Shown: piece by piece, positions 6,675-13,930 of the stretch
Position numbering within the stretch: the stretch's first letter is position 1
Layout of the letters: each line of letters starts with the position of its first letter
From: a virus
Strand: one strand, 5' to 3'
Length of the DNA stretch: 39,539 nucleotides
IMG/VR virus record: IMGVR_UViG_3300028734_000038
Span: 1 to 39,539 of that record
Notes under the pieces: generated by a model
The model's database searches: none
Seen by the model: the letters and a program-made list of their open reading frames with translations, nothing else
What the model was told of the DNA's origin: nothing
Program-made: the position numbers and the translations under genes

Positions 6675-6899
6675 ATGATAGTAAAATATGTACATCATGA
6701 CACTGAGGTAAGTGTGCAAGAAGAAATGCTTGGAAAACATCGTGAGCATTGCTTATGTTATCAGGGTTGTAAGTTCTTCAAACCTGAAACCAGAAAAGGA
6801 AATTGTGGCATTGCAAATGCCATTTATAAGAATTGCGTTCTTTACGGTGTTGTAACACCAGTTTGGGAATGTCCTAAATACGAGAAGGAAACTGTGTAA
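6675..6899 (+). CDS. Small Cys-rich protein (HCLCYQGCKFF type)
   Basis: 74 residues with six cysteines: HCLCYQGCKFFKP, then NCGIANAIYKNC, then VVTPVWECPKYE. This layout recurs in small phage and bacterial proteins of unknown function and suggests metal binding (zinc or iron-sulfur). I use ATG 6675; the TTG at 6654 lies in the promoter -7 element. First gene of a four-gene operon, with its stop overlapping the next ATG (TAATG). Confidence 0.8.
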   Translation: MIVKYVHHDTEVSVQEEMLGKHREHCLCYQGCKFFKPETRKGNCGIANAIYKNCVLYGVVTPVWECPKYEKETV

Positions 6900-7147
6900 T
6901 GGATGAATTAATACCAGCACCTGAACAGAATATGTTCAACATTGAAGTTTATTTGGACGACGGAAGGGTATTCGAATACAAAGTAGCGTCAGCCGAAAAA
7001 GTTCGAGAACATGCTCATGCCATTATCATGACAGGCTACAGGCATAATGATGGATTTTTATTTGAACATTATCCACCGCACAGAATCTTGAAGGTCAAGA
7101 GCAATAACATAAGCACTCAGTATAAAGACGTAACAAAAGGAACGTAA
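6899..7147 (+). CDS. Small unknown protein
   Basis: 82 residues: an N-terminal strand pair (MFNIEVYLDDGRVFEYKVAS), a helix (AEKVREHAHAIIMTG) and a C-terminal strand with EHYPPHRILKVKS. Reads as a compact alpha/beta fold; no catalytic motif. Overlaps both neighbours by one base, so it is translationally coupled to the Cys-rich protein before it and the ASCH-like protein after it. Confidence 0.8.
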   Translation: MDELIPAPEQNMFNIEVYLDDGRVFEYKVASAEKVREHAHAIIMTGYRHNDGFLFEHYPPHRILKVKSNNISTQYKDVTKGT

Positions 7148-7452
7148 TGGAATTACAAAAATTGATTTTAGCCGAGGACGTTTACGACGCCTTGGAAACA
7201 GGTAAGAATTGTACGATCAGAAAAGGTCGCAGAGACATTCAATTAGACAAGCTTTTATTTGAATCGCTTGACGAAAAAAGAACAACAGTCGTAAATGTCG
7301 TAATGACAATTCATTGTAAGCTACAGCATATTCCAGACGAGTTTGTATGGAACGACGGATTCACAGGACATGAAAACATGCTTACAGAAATGAAAAGGTT
7401 TTATCCTGACATTCAAATGGATACCGAATGTACTGTAATTATATTTGAATAA
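7147..7452 (+). CDS. ASCH-domain-like protein
   Basis: 101 residues resembling the ASCH fold (a PUA-related RNA-binding or nucleoside-processing barrel): ALETGKNCTIRKGRRDIQLDKLLFES near the start, then VNVVMTIHCKLQHIPDEF, then GFTGHENMLTEMKRFYPDI, then a final CTVIIF strand. The T-I-R-x-G element and the phenylalanine-tyrosine-proline motif are the usual family marks. Known ASCH proteins bind RNA or hydrolyse modified cytidines; beside a tRNA island an RNA role is attractive but inferred. Coupled to both neighbours by overlapping stop and start codons. Confidence 0.65.
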   Translation: MELQKLILAEDVYDALETGKNCTIRKGRRDIQLDKLLFESLDEKRTTVVNVVMTIHCKLQHIPDEFVWNDGFTGHENMLTEMKRFYPDIQMDTECTVIIFE

Positions 7453-7574
7453 TGAATTTCGAGACATTATTGGCAATAATTATAGCAATTCCATTTTCAA
7501 TGATTTGTCTACGTTGCACATTGAAAAATTGTGAGAATCCTTCATATGAATCATGGAGAATTGAGAACGAATAA
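7452..7574 (+). CDS. Tiny single-pass membrane protein
   Basis: 40 residues with one hydrophobic helix at residues ~5-20 (LLAIIIAIPFSMICL) and a short polar tail (CTLKNCENPSYESWRIENE). The start overlaps the upstream stop by one base. Probably inserts in the inner membrane; function unknown. Confidence 0.6.
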   Translation: MNFETLLAIIIAIPFSMICLRCTLKNCENPSYESWRIENE

Positions 7575-7640
7575 AAATATAAATGCTGGAACAACTCTGT
7601 ACGTGAGCCAGCTACTATTGCAATAGTAACGTACACTCAC
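7575..7640 (+). other. Hairpin-rich spacer before tRNA-Thr
   Basis: Contains a perfect 16-bp palindrome (TACTATTG/CAATAGTA, 7613-7628) and a GCTGG/CCAGC hairpin just upstream (7585-7612). No T tail, so it is more likely a processing or regulatory structure than a simple terminator. Confidence 0.45.
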
Positions 7641-7712
7641 GCCGATATCATATAATTGGTATTATGCTGGCTCTGTAACCCAGACATCGGGAATCGTCCT
7701 CTCGTATCGGCT
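7641..7712 (+). tRNA. Degenerate tRNA-Thr (TGT)
   Basis: Acceptor GCCGATA/TATCGGC is perfect and typical for Thr. The anticodon loop TCTGTAA reads TGT but has C instead of the near-invariant T33. The T-loop is ATCGTCC rather than TTCRANY, so T54 and A58 are missing. The D-arm keeps AATTGG. It may be a decaying gene or need unusual folding. Confidence 0.65.
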
Positions 7713-7718
7713 CAATAT

Positions 7719-7792
7719 GCATCCTTAGCTATAATTGGTAGAGCACCTGTTTAGTAAGCAGGGGGTTGTCGGTTCGAGTCCGTCAGGATGCT
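7719..7792 (+). tRNA. tRNA with AGT anticodon (Thr)
   Basis: Acceptor GCATCCT/AGGATGC, D-arm with ATTGGTA, anticodon arm CCTGT-TTAGTAA-GCAGG reading AGT, T-arm GTCGG-TTCGAGT-CCGTC with one T-T mismatch. A34 is rare in bacterial tRNAs outside Arg(ACG). Confidence 0.85.
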
Positions 7793-7813
7793 CAAACATT
7801 TAAATTAAAAACA

Positions 7814-8038
7814 ATGGTAAATACATTAAAGGGTAAATTGATTAAAACTGTTATAAAGAGTGCTTGCAGAGCAAAATTTACTAAAGAGAAGGTGCAAGAG
7901 TATCTAAAGGGATATTTAGCATTTGAGACAACTGTAACAAATTATTCGCTTGATGTAGATTCAGCATATTTTGATATTGTCTATGTGGACAATCATCAAA
8001 ATCATTTAATTAGTGTTAATATAAAAATCGTAAAATAA
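7814..8038 (+). CDS. Small unknown protein
   Basis: 74 residues from ATG 7814; the longer frame begins inside the upstream tRNA. A basic N-terminal half (MVNTLKGKLIKTVIKSACRAKFTKEKVQEYLKG, split by Lys/Arg) precedes a strand-rich C-terminus (SAYFDIVYVDNHQNHLISVNIKIVK). No family recognised. It shares a transcript with the tRNA before it and the YqeY-like gene after it. Confidence 0.7.
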   Translation: MVNTLKGKLIKTVIKSACRAKFTKEKVQEYLKGYLAFETTVTNYSLDVDSAYFDIVYVDNHQNHLISVNIKIVK

Positions 8039-8045
8039 AAGTAAT

Positions 8046-8438
8046 ATGACAATTCAAGATCAGATCAACTTGGACTTGCACCAAGCAATGTTAAACAAAG
8101 ACAAGGAACTTTTAACATTTTTAAGGGTTGTAGCCAGTGATTTTTACCTAAAAGGAAAGGTCATTGACGATGAAATGGCGAAGAAAGTTTTACGCACATT
8201 AAAGGAAGAAGCAACCATAATGAACAACCAATACGAAATTGACGTTATTGCTAAGTATTTGCCAGCATTATTAAGCGAAGCAGAGATCAAAGCACTCGTT
8301 ATTGAGGCTATTAAAGCCAATGGCTTCGCTGGAATGAAAGACATGGGTAAAGTTATGGCTGAATTAAAAAAGTTGCCTACAGCCTCTCAAATTGACAATA
8401 CTTATGCCAGTAAATTAACAAAGGAATTGCTAGCATAG
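8046..8438 (+). CDS. YqeY/GatB-C-like protein
   Basis: 130 residues matching the YqeY family (related to the tail domain of the amidotransferase subunit GatB): an N-terminal helical domain (IQDQINLDLHQAMLNKDKELLTFLRVV), a middle part (NNQYEIDVIAKYLPALLSEAEI) with the family's YLP motif, and a C-terminal three-helix domain (AIKANGFAGMKDMGKVMAELK). Bacterial members are about 148 residues. GatB-type tails bind the D-loop side of tRNA, so location in the tRNA island, directly before a tRNA whose D-arm is abnormal, is suggestive; that link is inference. Confidence 0.85.
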   Translation: MTIQDQINLDLHQAMLNKDKELLTFLRVVASDFYLKGKVIDDEMAKKVLRTLKEEATIMNNQYEIDVIAKYLPALLSEAEIKALVIEAIKANGFAGMKDMGKVMAELKKLPTASQIDNTYASKLTKELLA

Positions 8439-8446
8439 TAAAATAT

Positions 8447-8522
8447 GGAGGCGTATCACAACAATCTTCTAAATTGTTTTAGTGTAATTGGACTGATGTG
8501 GGTTCGACTCCCATCGCCTCTT
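8447..8522 (+). tRNA. Aberrant tRNA-Arg (TCT), D-loop sequence displaced
   Basis: Acceptor GGAGGCG/CGCCTCT, anticodon arm ACAAT-CTTCTAA-ATTGT (perfect, anticodon TCT) and T-arm GTGGG-TTCGACT-CCCAT are clear. Only TATCACA lies between acceptor and anticodon arm, while 20 nt containing AGTGTAATTGG lie between anticodon and T-arm. CAC before the anticodon arm can pair with GTG after it. Layout identical to the tRNA at 3647. Confidence 0.7.
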
Positions 8523-8539
8523 CAAGAATAATAACTATT

Positions 8540-8815
8540 ATGAATATAATTAAAGTAGAAAACGTAAAAGGCATTGAAAATCGTGCAAAGGGTATGACGG
8601 TATTGCACGATTATAAAATGGATGGTAGACATGTTCAGTCTGTTATAGTTGTTTTAAGCTATGATGATCTTAAAAGTATTAGCAATATAATCGAAAAATT
8701 GAGGGGATATAATGTTAGTTGTTTGGTCATGCCAGAAGCTTTACATTTTACTCCAGAAGAAAGAATATTGCTTGAACCTTTATTCAATAAAAGTTTTACT
8801 GTAAGTTATTATTAA
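8540..8815 (+). CDS. Small unknown protein
   Basis: 91 residues from ATG 8540; the longer frame starts in the tRNA. A beta-strand start (MNIIKVENVKGIENRAKGM), a central strand (HVQSVIVVLSYDDLKSISNIIEKLRG) and a C-terminal helix. Compact alpha/beta, no recognised motif. Lies between tRNA-Arg(TCT) and tRNA-Arg(ACG). Confidence 0.75.
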   Translation: MNIIKVENVKGIENRAKGMTVLHDYKMDGRHVQSVIVVLSYDDLKSISNIIEKLRGYNVSCLVMPEALHFTPEERILLEPLFNKSFTVSYY

Positions 8816-8820
8816 ACAAT

Positions 8821-8894
8821 GGCTATGTAGCTCAACTGGATGGAGCACTTCGCTACGAACGAAGAGGTTGGGGGTTCGAATCCCTTCATGGTCA
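8821..8894 (+). tRNA. tRNA-Arg (ACG)
   Basis: Acceptor GGCTATG/CATGGTC, D-arm GCTC/GAGC, anticodon arm CTTCG-CTACGAA-CGAAG, variable loop AGGTT, T-arm GGGGG-TTCGAAT-CCCTT. Canonical; A34 would need host TadA for inosine. Confidence 0.95.
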
Positions 8895-8907
8895 CAAATG
8901 CATATAT

Positions 8908-9789
8908 ATGAAAAAGAACATAGTATTTTATAACGCCTATCATAAAGGTGACTTACATTACTCAAGACAATTTATGAAAGATATTCAAAAGAATCTCTCG
9001 ACTAAATATGAGGGTTTCTTTTATTCTGATAAATATCCTGATGATAATATTTATTTTGACTTAGTTGATTTTAAACGACTTCCGTTTAAAAATATGCTTA
9101 ATGAAAATTCTCAAGTTACTTATGACGAAAAAAATGTTTACATTAATACTTGGATAGGTCAAGGTGGGTACAAATATGTTGTTGAGTCTAAATGCTCTTT
9201 AAAGTCTTATCATAATATGTATAAGGACATTTATGTAACATTAGGCATACCTTTAAAGAGAATTGATGCATATATTCCAACGATTGATTATACAAAGCTT
9301 GACCAACAGCATACCGTAAATATTTTGAATTTTAACAGTCAGCAAAAACTCACCAACGTAAAGAAGAAGATACTTATATGTAATGGCGATGTATTATCAT
9401 TTCAGTCTGAGAATTTTAAATTTGAATACATTGTAAACATACTTGCATTCATGAATCTCAATTGTACTTTTATATGTACCAGTAAATCTTTTCTACCCAA
9501 AACCGATAATGTTGTTTTCTGCGAGGATATCATAAAAAAAGACGGCTGTGATCTAAATGAAATTTCTTTTCTATCAACATTTTGCGATATAATCGTCGGC
9601 AGAGCTTCTGGGCCTTATGCATTCACGCATGTAAAGGAAAACATTGGGAATAAAGATATCGATTATATTTCATTATGTAAAAATATAGAAGAAGGTATTT
9701 GGTATCAGGGCAAAGCATCTAATAGCTGGTCTGACAAATATACCATAAATAATATTGTTGACATGATTAATTTGAAAATAAATGACTAA
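8908..9789 (+). CDS. Putative glycosyltransferase (GT-B-like)
   Basis: 293 residues. N-terminal YNAYHKGDLHYSRQF recalls the opening of heptosyltransferase-like proteins, and the segment FLSTFCDIIVGRASGPYAFTHV near residue 230 resembles the donor-side Gly/Ser-rich motif of GT-B enzymes. No DxD motif, consistent with GT-B. It opens a cluster of sugar-transfer genes and overlaps the next gene by 8 nt. The likely job is modification of host surface glycans, virion proteins or phage DNA; the acceptor is not deducible. Confidence in a coding gene is high, in the family moderate. Confidence 0.65.
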   Translation: MKKNIVFYNAYHKGDLHYSRQFMKDIQKNLSTKYEGFFYSDKYPDDNIYFDLVDFKRLPFKNMLNENSQVTYDEKNVYINTWIGQGGYKYVVESKCSLKSYHNMYKDIYVTLGIPLKRIDAYIPTIDYTKLDQQHTVNILNFNSQQKLTNVKKKILICNGDVLSFQSENFKFEYIVNILAFMNLNCTFICTSKSFLPKTDNVVFCEDIIKKDGCDLNEISFLSTFCDIIVGRASGPYAFTHVKENIGNKDIDYISLCKNIEEGIWYQGKASNSWSDKYTINNIVDMINLKIND

Positions 9790-10453
9790 AAAAGTATTAA
9801 TTTTTACAAGTGCTTGGGGCAGAAGACCTCTAATGACACGACAATGCATGCTGAGTGTTATGGCTCAGAGTTATAAAGATCTTGTCCATGCGGTTAACAT
9901 TACTTTAGACGGCGACGCAACCACAAAAGATTATTCTCCGATGTATAACGATCTTGTTAAATTGGATAATAGATTTATCGTTAATACCAATCTGAATGGT
10001 CATACACATCATAATAATATGCTTGCGATAAAGTCCGTTCCAAATTTCATGGAGTATGATTATTTTTTGAAGATGGATAATGACGATATATACAAAACTC
10101 ATTACGTTGAGAATATTGTAAATTTCTTTGAAGCAAATCCTGATGTAGATATTACATCGACAAAAATAACCGATCACTTAAATGGTTATGACCTTTATAA
10201 AGGCTCATGGGATAATTTTGGCGCAAATCCAGATGGAACAGATTATCATATGCCTATGACATTTGCATTTACACGTAAAGCATTGGAGTCTATTATCGGA
10301 CTAACAAATATTTATGGCTTTGATGATATGATGTGGCGTGACGCATGGGCTAAAGATGGCTTGAAGCATAAGGCTGTTCATAATGAAAACGAAGTTATTT
10401 TCAATGTACATGGCGGAAATGTCTCAACAGGCAGTTGGTTAAAAAAGAAATGA
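9782..10453 (+). CDS. Family 2-like glycosyltransferase
   Basis: 223 residues with a GT-A layout: VLIFTSAWGRRPLMTRQCMLS at the nucleotide-binding start, then a D-x-D-like metal site in YFLKMDNDDIY (residue ~100), then FAFTRKALESI and a GFDDMMWRDAW acceptor-side segment. GT-A enzymes transfer sugar from a nucleotide donor with a divalent metal. It is coupled to the GT-B-like gene before it and followed by a third transferase after 3 nt. Confidence 0.82.
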   Translation: MTKKVLIFTSAWGRRPLMTRQCMLSVMAQSYKDLVHAVNITLDGDATTKDYSPMYNDLVKLDNRFIVNTNLNGHTHHNNMLAIKSVPNFMEYDYFLKMDNDDIYKTHYVENIVNFFEANPDVDITSTKITDHLNGYDLYKGSWDNFGANPDGTDYHMPMTFAFTRKALESIIGLTNIYGFDDMMWRDAWAKDGLKHKAVHNENEVIFNVHGGNVSTGSWLKKK

Positions 10454-10456
10454 ATC

Positions 10457-11071
10457 ATGATAAATGGAGATCGTAGTAAAATAAATTTATTCGTATGCGT
10501 TTATAGTACTGAGAATAAACGGAGACAGAATGAAATGGATAAATGTTTACGAATTAATAAAAGGAATCAATTTCTCAATGTTGTGCCAATTTATAATCAG
10601 GATAGACTAACATATAATGATTTCTTTAAAATCATAAATGAAGCGTCTGGAAATGATGACATTAACATAATAACAAATTCGGATATATATTTTGACTCTA
10701 CTATTGAATTAGCTCAACATATGTTATATAAGGAATTATATGCATTAACTCGCTGGGATTTAAATGGTAATGACTTAACATTTTATAATCTTAGTTATAG
10801 TCAGGATAGCTGGATATTTAGAGGTAAAATTGAAGATATTAATGCACCTTATGAATTAGGAAAAATGGGATGCGATAATAAAATAGCTTTTGAATTTTTT
10901 AATAAAGGTTATAAAGTGCTAAACCCATCTAAAAGCATTATTACAACTCATTTACATGAATCAAATTTTAGAACATATGATTATTTTGATCAGTATGATG
11001 GGTGGACTCTGTGGATTGAGCCTCATTTTATTTTTGAAGAGCCTGTATTTAATAAATATATGAAATCCTAA
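10457..11071 (+). CDS. Glycosyltransferase-like protein (ALTRW type)
   Basis: 204 residues: INLFVCVYSTENKRRQNEMDKCL at the start, NIITNSDIYFD (metal-site candidate, residue ~75), YALTRWDLNGN, SQDSWIF, and LGKMGCDNKIAFEFF. This ALTRW...SQDSWIF...GCDN series is a recurrent sugar-transferase pattern in phage and bacterial surface clusters. The next gene (gmd) starts immediately after its stop, so the enzyme may use a GDP-linked sugar; that is inference. Confidence 0.7.
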   Translation: MINGDRSKINLFVCVYSTENKRRQNEMDKCLRINKRNQFLNVVPIYNQDRLTYNDFFKIINEASGNDDINIITNSDIYFDSTIELAQHMLYKELYALTRWDLNGNDLTFYNLSYSQDSWIFRGKIEDINAPYELGKMGCDNKIAFEFFNKGYKVLNPSKSIITTHLHESNFRTYDYFDQYDGWTLWIEPHFIFEEPVFNKYMKS

Positions 11072-12058
11072 ATGAGAAAAGCACTAATAATCGGTATAAC
11101 AGGACAGGACGGTTCATATCTCGCAGAATATTTATTGGAAATGGGATATGATGTTCACGGTATTGTAAGAAGAAATTCATTACCCAATTCGCAATCGTAT
11201 CGTCTTGAGTCGATAGAAAAAGAAATTCATACCTATTATGGTGACCTATTAGATCAAACATCCTTAGATAGTACTCTTGCTGAGGTTAAACCTGATGAAA
11301 TTTATAATCTGGGTGCTCAATCTCATGTTAGAATTAGTTATGATATTCCACAATACACATCACAGGTAAATGCCATAGGCGTTTTAAATCTACTTGAGTC
11401 GTATAAGAAAATATGTCCAGAAGCTAAATTATACCAAGCCAGCACTTCCGAAATGTTTGGATTGAATATTGACGATGATAATTTCCAGAGAGAAACAACG
11501 GTTTTGAATCCTGTTTCCCCTTATGGTATATCGAAAGTATTTGCTTATGGCATGGTAAGGCATTATAGACGAGCATATGATTTACATGCATGTAATGGCA
11601 TTTTGTTTAATCATGAATCTCCAAGACGTGGTGACAACTTTGTTACAAGTAAAGTCGTTAAAAGTGCATGTATGATTAAATTAGGACGACAAGAAAAACT
11701 TGAATTAGGCAATATGGACTCATACAGGGATTGGGGGCATGCTAAGGATTACGTGAAAACAATGCATTTAATTATCAATCATGAAACAGCTGATGATTTT
11801 GTTGTTAGCACTATGGAAACTCGCTCAGTAAGAGATATGTGCGATATAGTTTTTAAATATTTGGATTTGAATTATATGGATTATGTTGTTCAAAATCCTA
11901 AATTTATGAGAGCAGAGGAATTACCATATTTAAGAGGTGATTCAACAAAAATGAGAAATACGTTCAATTGGAAGCCTACTTACACATTCGAAGAAATGAT
12001 GTACGAAATGACTGCTCATTGGATGGATGTATTACAGGGAATTAAATCAAAAAGATAA
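11072..12058 (+). CDS. gmd: GDP-mannose 4,6-dehydratase
   Basis: 328 residues, a full-length extended short-chain dehydrogenase/reductase. The NADP-binding GxxGxxG is G8-G11-G14 (GITGQDGSYLAEYLL), the active-site Ser/Thr-Glu lie at 124-127 (STSEMFG) and the Tyr-Lys pair is Y151/K155 (SPYGISK); FNHESPRRG and DSYRDWGHAKDYV are family signatures. The enzyme converts GDP-mannose to GDP-4-keto-6-deoxymannose, precursor of GDP-fucose, GDP-rhamnose or GDP-perosamine. No partner reductase or aminotransferase lies nearby, so the product either feeds host enzymes or is completed outside the window. The surrounding transferases are the likely users. Confidence 0.96.
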   Translation: MRKALIIGITGQDGSYLAEYLLEMGYDVHGIVRRNSLPNSQSYRLESIEKEIHTYYGDLLDQTSLDSTLAEVKPDEIYNLGAQSHVRISYDIPQYTSQVNAIGVLNLLESYKKICPEAKLYQASTSEMFGLNIDDDNFQRETTVLNPVSPYGISKVFAYGMVRHYRRAYDLHACNGILFNHESPRRGDNFVTSKVVKSACMIKLGRQEKLELGNMDSYRDWGHAKDYVKTMHLIINHETADDFVVSTMETRSVRDMCDIVFKYLDLNYMDYVVQNPKFMRAEELPYLRGDSTKMRNTFNWKPTYTFEEMMYEMTAHWMDVLQGIKSKR

Positions 12059-12071
12059 GAGTTCGATATAA

Positions 12072-12203
12072 TGCAGCGAGAATAAATACATCGAGGTTAA
12101 AGGGTATGAAACAGAGTTAGATCGAATTAAATGGAGTCAATTTACTGAACCATTGGAAGTTTGGAAGAGAAAAGAATTGTTAAAATTAGGACTAAAATTA
12201 TAA
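12072..12203 (+). pseudogene. C-terminal remnant of a homing endonuclease
   Basis: The frame has no start codon after the in-frame TAA just upstream, yet translates to a well-formed 43-residue tail (KYIEVKGYETELDRIKWSQF, then PLEVWKRKELLKLGL). YIEVKG is the E-x-K half of a PD-(D/E)xK-like or Vsr-like nuclease, and the tail resembles the end of free-standing phage homing endonucleases. The rest of the gene is gone. It lies beside tRNA-Ser, a common target neighbourhood for such elements. Confidence 0.65.
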
Positions 12204-12211
12204 TAATTGAC

Positions 12212-12242
12212 TTGTATTTGTTAATAATTATAAGTATTTTTG
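12212..12242 (+). promoter_or_regulatory. Host-type promoter for tRNA-Ser(GCT)
   Basis: TTG (12212-12214), 20-nt spacer, TATTTTTG (12235-12242). Seven bases later lies the first base of the tRNA, so the transcript would start at the mature 5' end. Confidence 0.75.
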
Positions 12243-12248
12243 TAAAAT

Positions 12249-12339
12249 GGATAGATGCCAGAGTCTGGTTTATCGGGACAACCTGCTAAGTTGTTGTACG
12301 GCGAAAGTCGTGCCGAGGGTTCGAATCCCTCTCTATCCG
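12249..12339 (+). tRNA. tRNA-Ser (GCT)
   Basis: Acceptor GGATAGA/TCTATCC, anticodon arm ACAAC-CTGCTAA-GTTGT reading GCT, a long variable arm (ACGGC-GAAA-GTCGT) proper for Ser, T-arm GAGGG-TTCGAAT-CCCTC. It stands apart from the main island, inside the glycosylation cluster, with its own promoter. Confidence 0.93.
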
Positions 12340-12354
12340 CATAAATGATTGGAT

Positions 12355-12990
12355 ATGAGAAAAGTGTCGTTTGCGTTAACAGCTTGTGGGAGACCTGATC
12401 TCTTAGAAAGAACTATGGATTCATTCATAACACATAACACATATCCAATCGAAAAATATTATATCACAGAAGACTCAACAATAATCGGATTGAATGATAA
12501 ATTGATTGAGAAATATTCAGCCTTGAATATAGAGTGGATAATAAATGAAACCCGAATGGGTCAGATAAGATCAATCGATAATATGTATGCAAAAATAGAT
12601 ACTGAATACATATTTCATTGTGAAGATGATTGGCTATTCACTCAAGATGGCTTCATTGAGAAGAGTATTGATATACTCGATAATAATTCCAACATAATGA
12701 TGGTGTGGCTTAGAGCACACAATGACACTAATGGACACCCTGTAACATACTTCAATGAAAAATTCGATATTGTTACACATAATTACTTAATAATGTGGCA
12801 TGGTTTTTCATTTAATCCAGCATTGCGAAGATTAAGTGATTATAAACTTGTTGCGCCTTATGAGTCGATTGGACATGAATCTGATCTCTCAATAAAGTAT
12901 AAAGAACTCGGATTTTCAACAGCAATACTAAAAGATAAGCATGTCGAGCATATTGGCTGGAATCGACACATGAATGATATAAATCAGTAA
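12355..12990 (+). CDS. Family 2-like glycosyltransferase
   Basis: 211 residues from ATG 12355 (a TTG two codons earlier is less likely). GT-A pattern: VSFALTACGRPDLLERTMDSF at the nucleotide-binding start, then YIFHCEDDWLF (residues ~90-100) as the metal-binding D-x-D region, then GFSFNPALRRL and a C-terminal HIGWNRH. Starts 16 nt after tRNA-Ser and is followed two bases later by another transferase, so it may share the tRNA promoter. Confidence 0.82.
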   Translation: MRKVSFALTACGRPDLLERTMDSFITHNTYPIEKYYITEDSTIIGLNDKLIEKYSALNIEWIINETRMGQIRSIDNMYAKIDTEYIFHCEDDWLFTQDGFIEKSIDILDNNSNIMMVWLRAHNDTNGHPVTYFNEKFDIVTHNYLIMWHGFSFNPALRRLSDYKLVAPYESIGHESDLSIKYKELGFSTAILKDKHVEHIGWNRHMNDINQ

Positions 12991-12992
12991 GC

Positions 12993-13919
12993 ATGGAAAA
13001 AGTTGACGTAATTATAAACGTGTATGGCAAACCTTGGCAGACACTTTGCACATTAAAATCGCTTATGAAAGTAAGCGGCGAACATATCGATAAAATTTAT
13101 ATAATCGAGGAGAGACAACAACCATATGGCTCAAAAATTGAATTCATATATAAAGAATTTAATAATGTAATTAGATATATGCCAGACGTATATCGTTTCG
13201 TAACTGTTACAAATCATGGTAACATGTCTAATCCGAACGAACGATATATTTTCAGATACCAATATGGTATAGAAAATTCAGACAAAAAATATGTTTTTAT
13301 CACGCACAACGATATACTATATGTCAATGATATTATTGGTAATATGCTTGAGAAAGATGATGGCCAAGCTGGCGTTGGGCTGATTGGACAATGTTGGAAT
13401 TGCCCAGCGTTTATGGGTAATCTATGTGATGGAGATAGGCACGATAAATATAACCCAACATATGATGAAGTCATAAATCTGACAAAAATACACACACCAG
13501 CACGATATCTACAACACAATGAGTTGGTAGACCGAACTCACCCAATGCCATTACCTGAATGTAGACTTAATGAATTTGCATGCTTAGTCGATAGAAATAT
13601 AACTATGGCACAATGCTACCCGAATGGTAATACGCCTTTGTTTGGAGCATATGATTTACTTGACTTGGGCGATGCTTGGTTTAGAAGCCTTATCCTTAAA
13701 GGATTCAAATTTAAAAATCATGACATTAATGTTGATGCCGTTCATGGTTATTTTTCTCAAATTCCATCCGAAATACGAGTATATATGGAGAAAATAACTG
13801 ATAGCAGCGTAACTGAACGATCAAAAATGTTTGTAAGTGGCTACCCGACGCAACTTGATCATCAGAAATATAATGATTCAGAAGTATTTGCCGAAAATTA
13901 TTTTAAAGAAAACTTTTAA
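12993..13919 (+). CDS. Glycosyltransferase-like protein
   Basis: 308 residues with a GT-A-like opening (VDVIINVYGKPWQTLCTLKSL), a central YVFITHNDILYVNDI segment where the D-x-D-like site would be (THNDI, residues ~103-107), and an acceptor half with ELVDRTHPMPLPECRLNEFACLVDR. The metal motif is atypical, so donor and activity are uncertain. Two bases separate it from the upstream transferase; 11 from the methyltransferase downstream. Confidence 0.68.
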   Translation: MEKVDVIINVYGKPWQTLCTLKSLMKVSGEHIDKIYIIEERQQPYGSKIEFIYKEFNNVIRYMPDVYRFVTVTNHGNMSNPNERYIFRYQYGIENSDKKYVFITHNDILYVNDIIGNMLEKDDGQAGVGLIGQCWNCPAFMGNLCDGDRHDKYNPTYDEVINLTKIHTPARYLQHNELVDRTHPMPLPECRLNEFACLVDRNITMAQCYPNGNTPLFGAYDLLDLGDAWFRSLILKGFKFKNHDINVDAVHGYFSQIPSEIRVYMEKITDSSVTERSKMFVSGYPTQLDHQKYNDSEVFAENYFKENF

Positions 13920-13930
13920 CACTTTTAACA

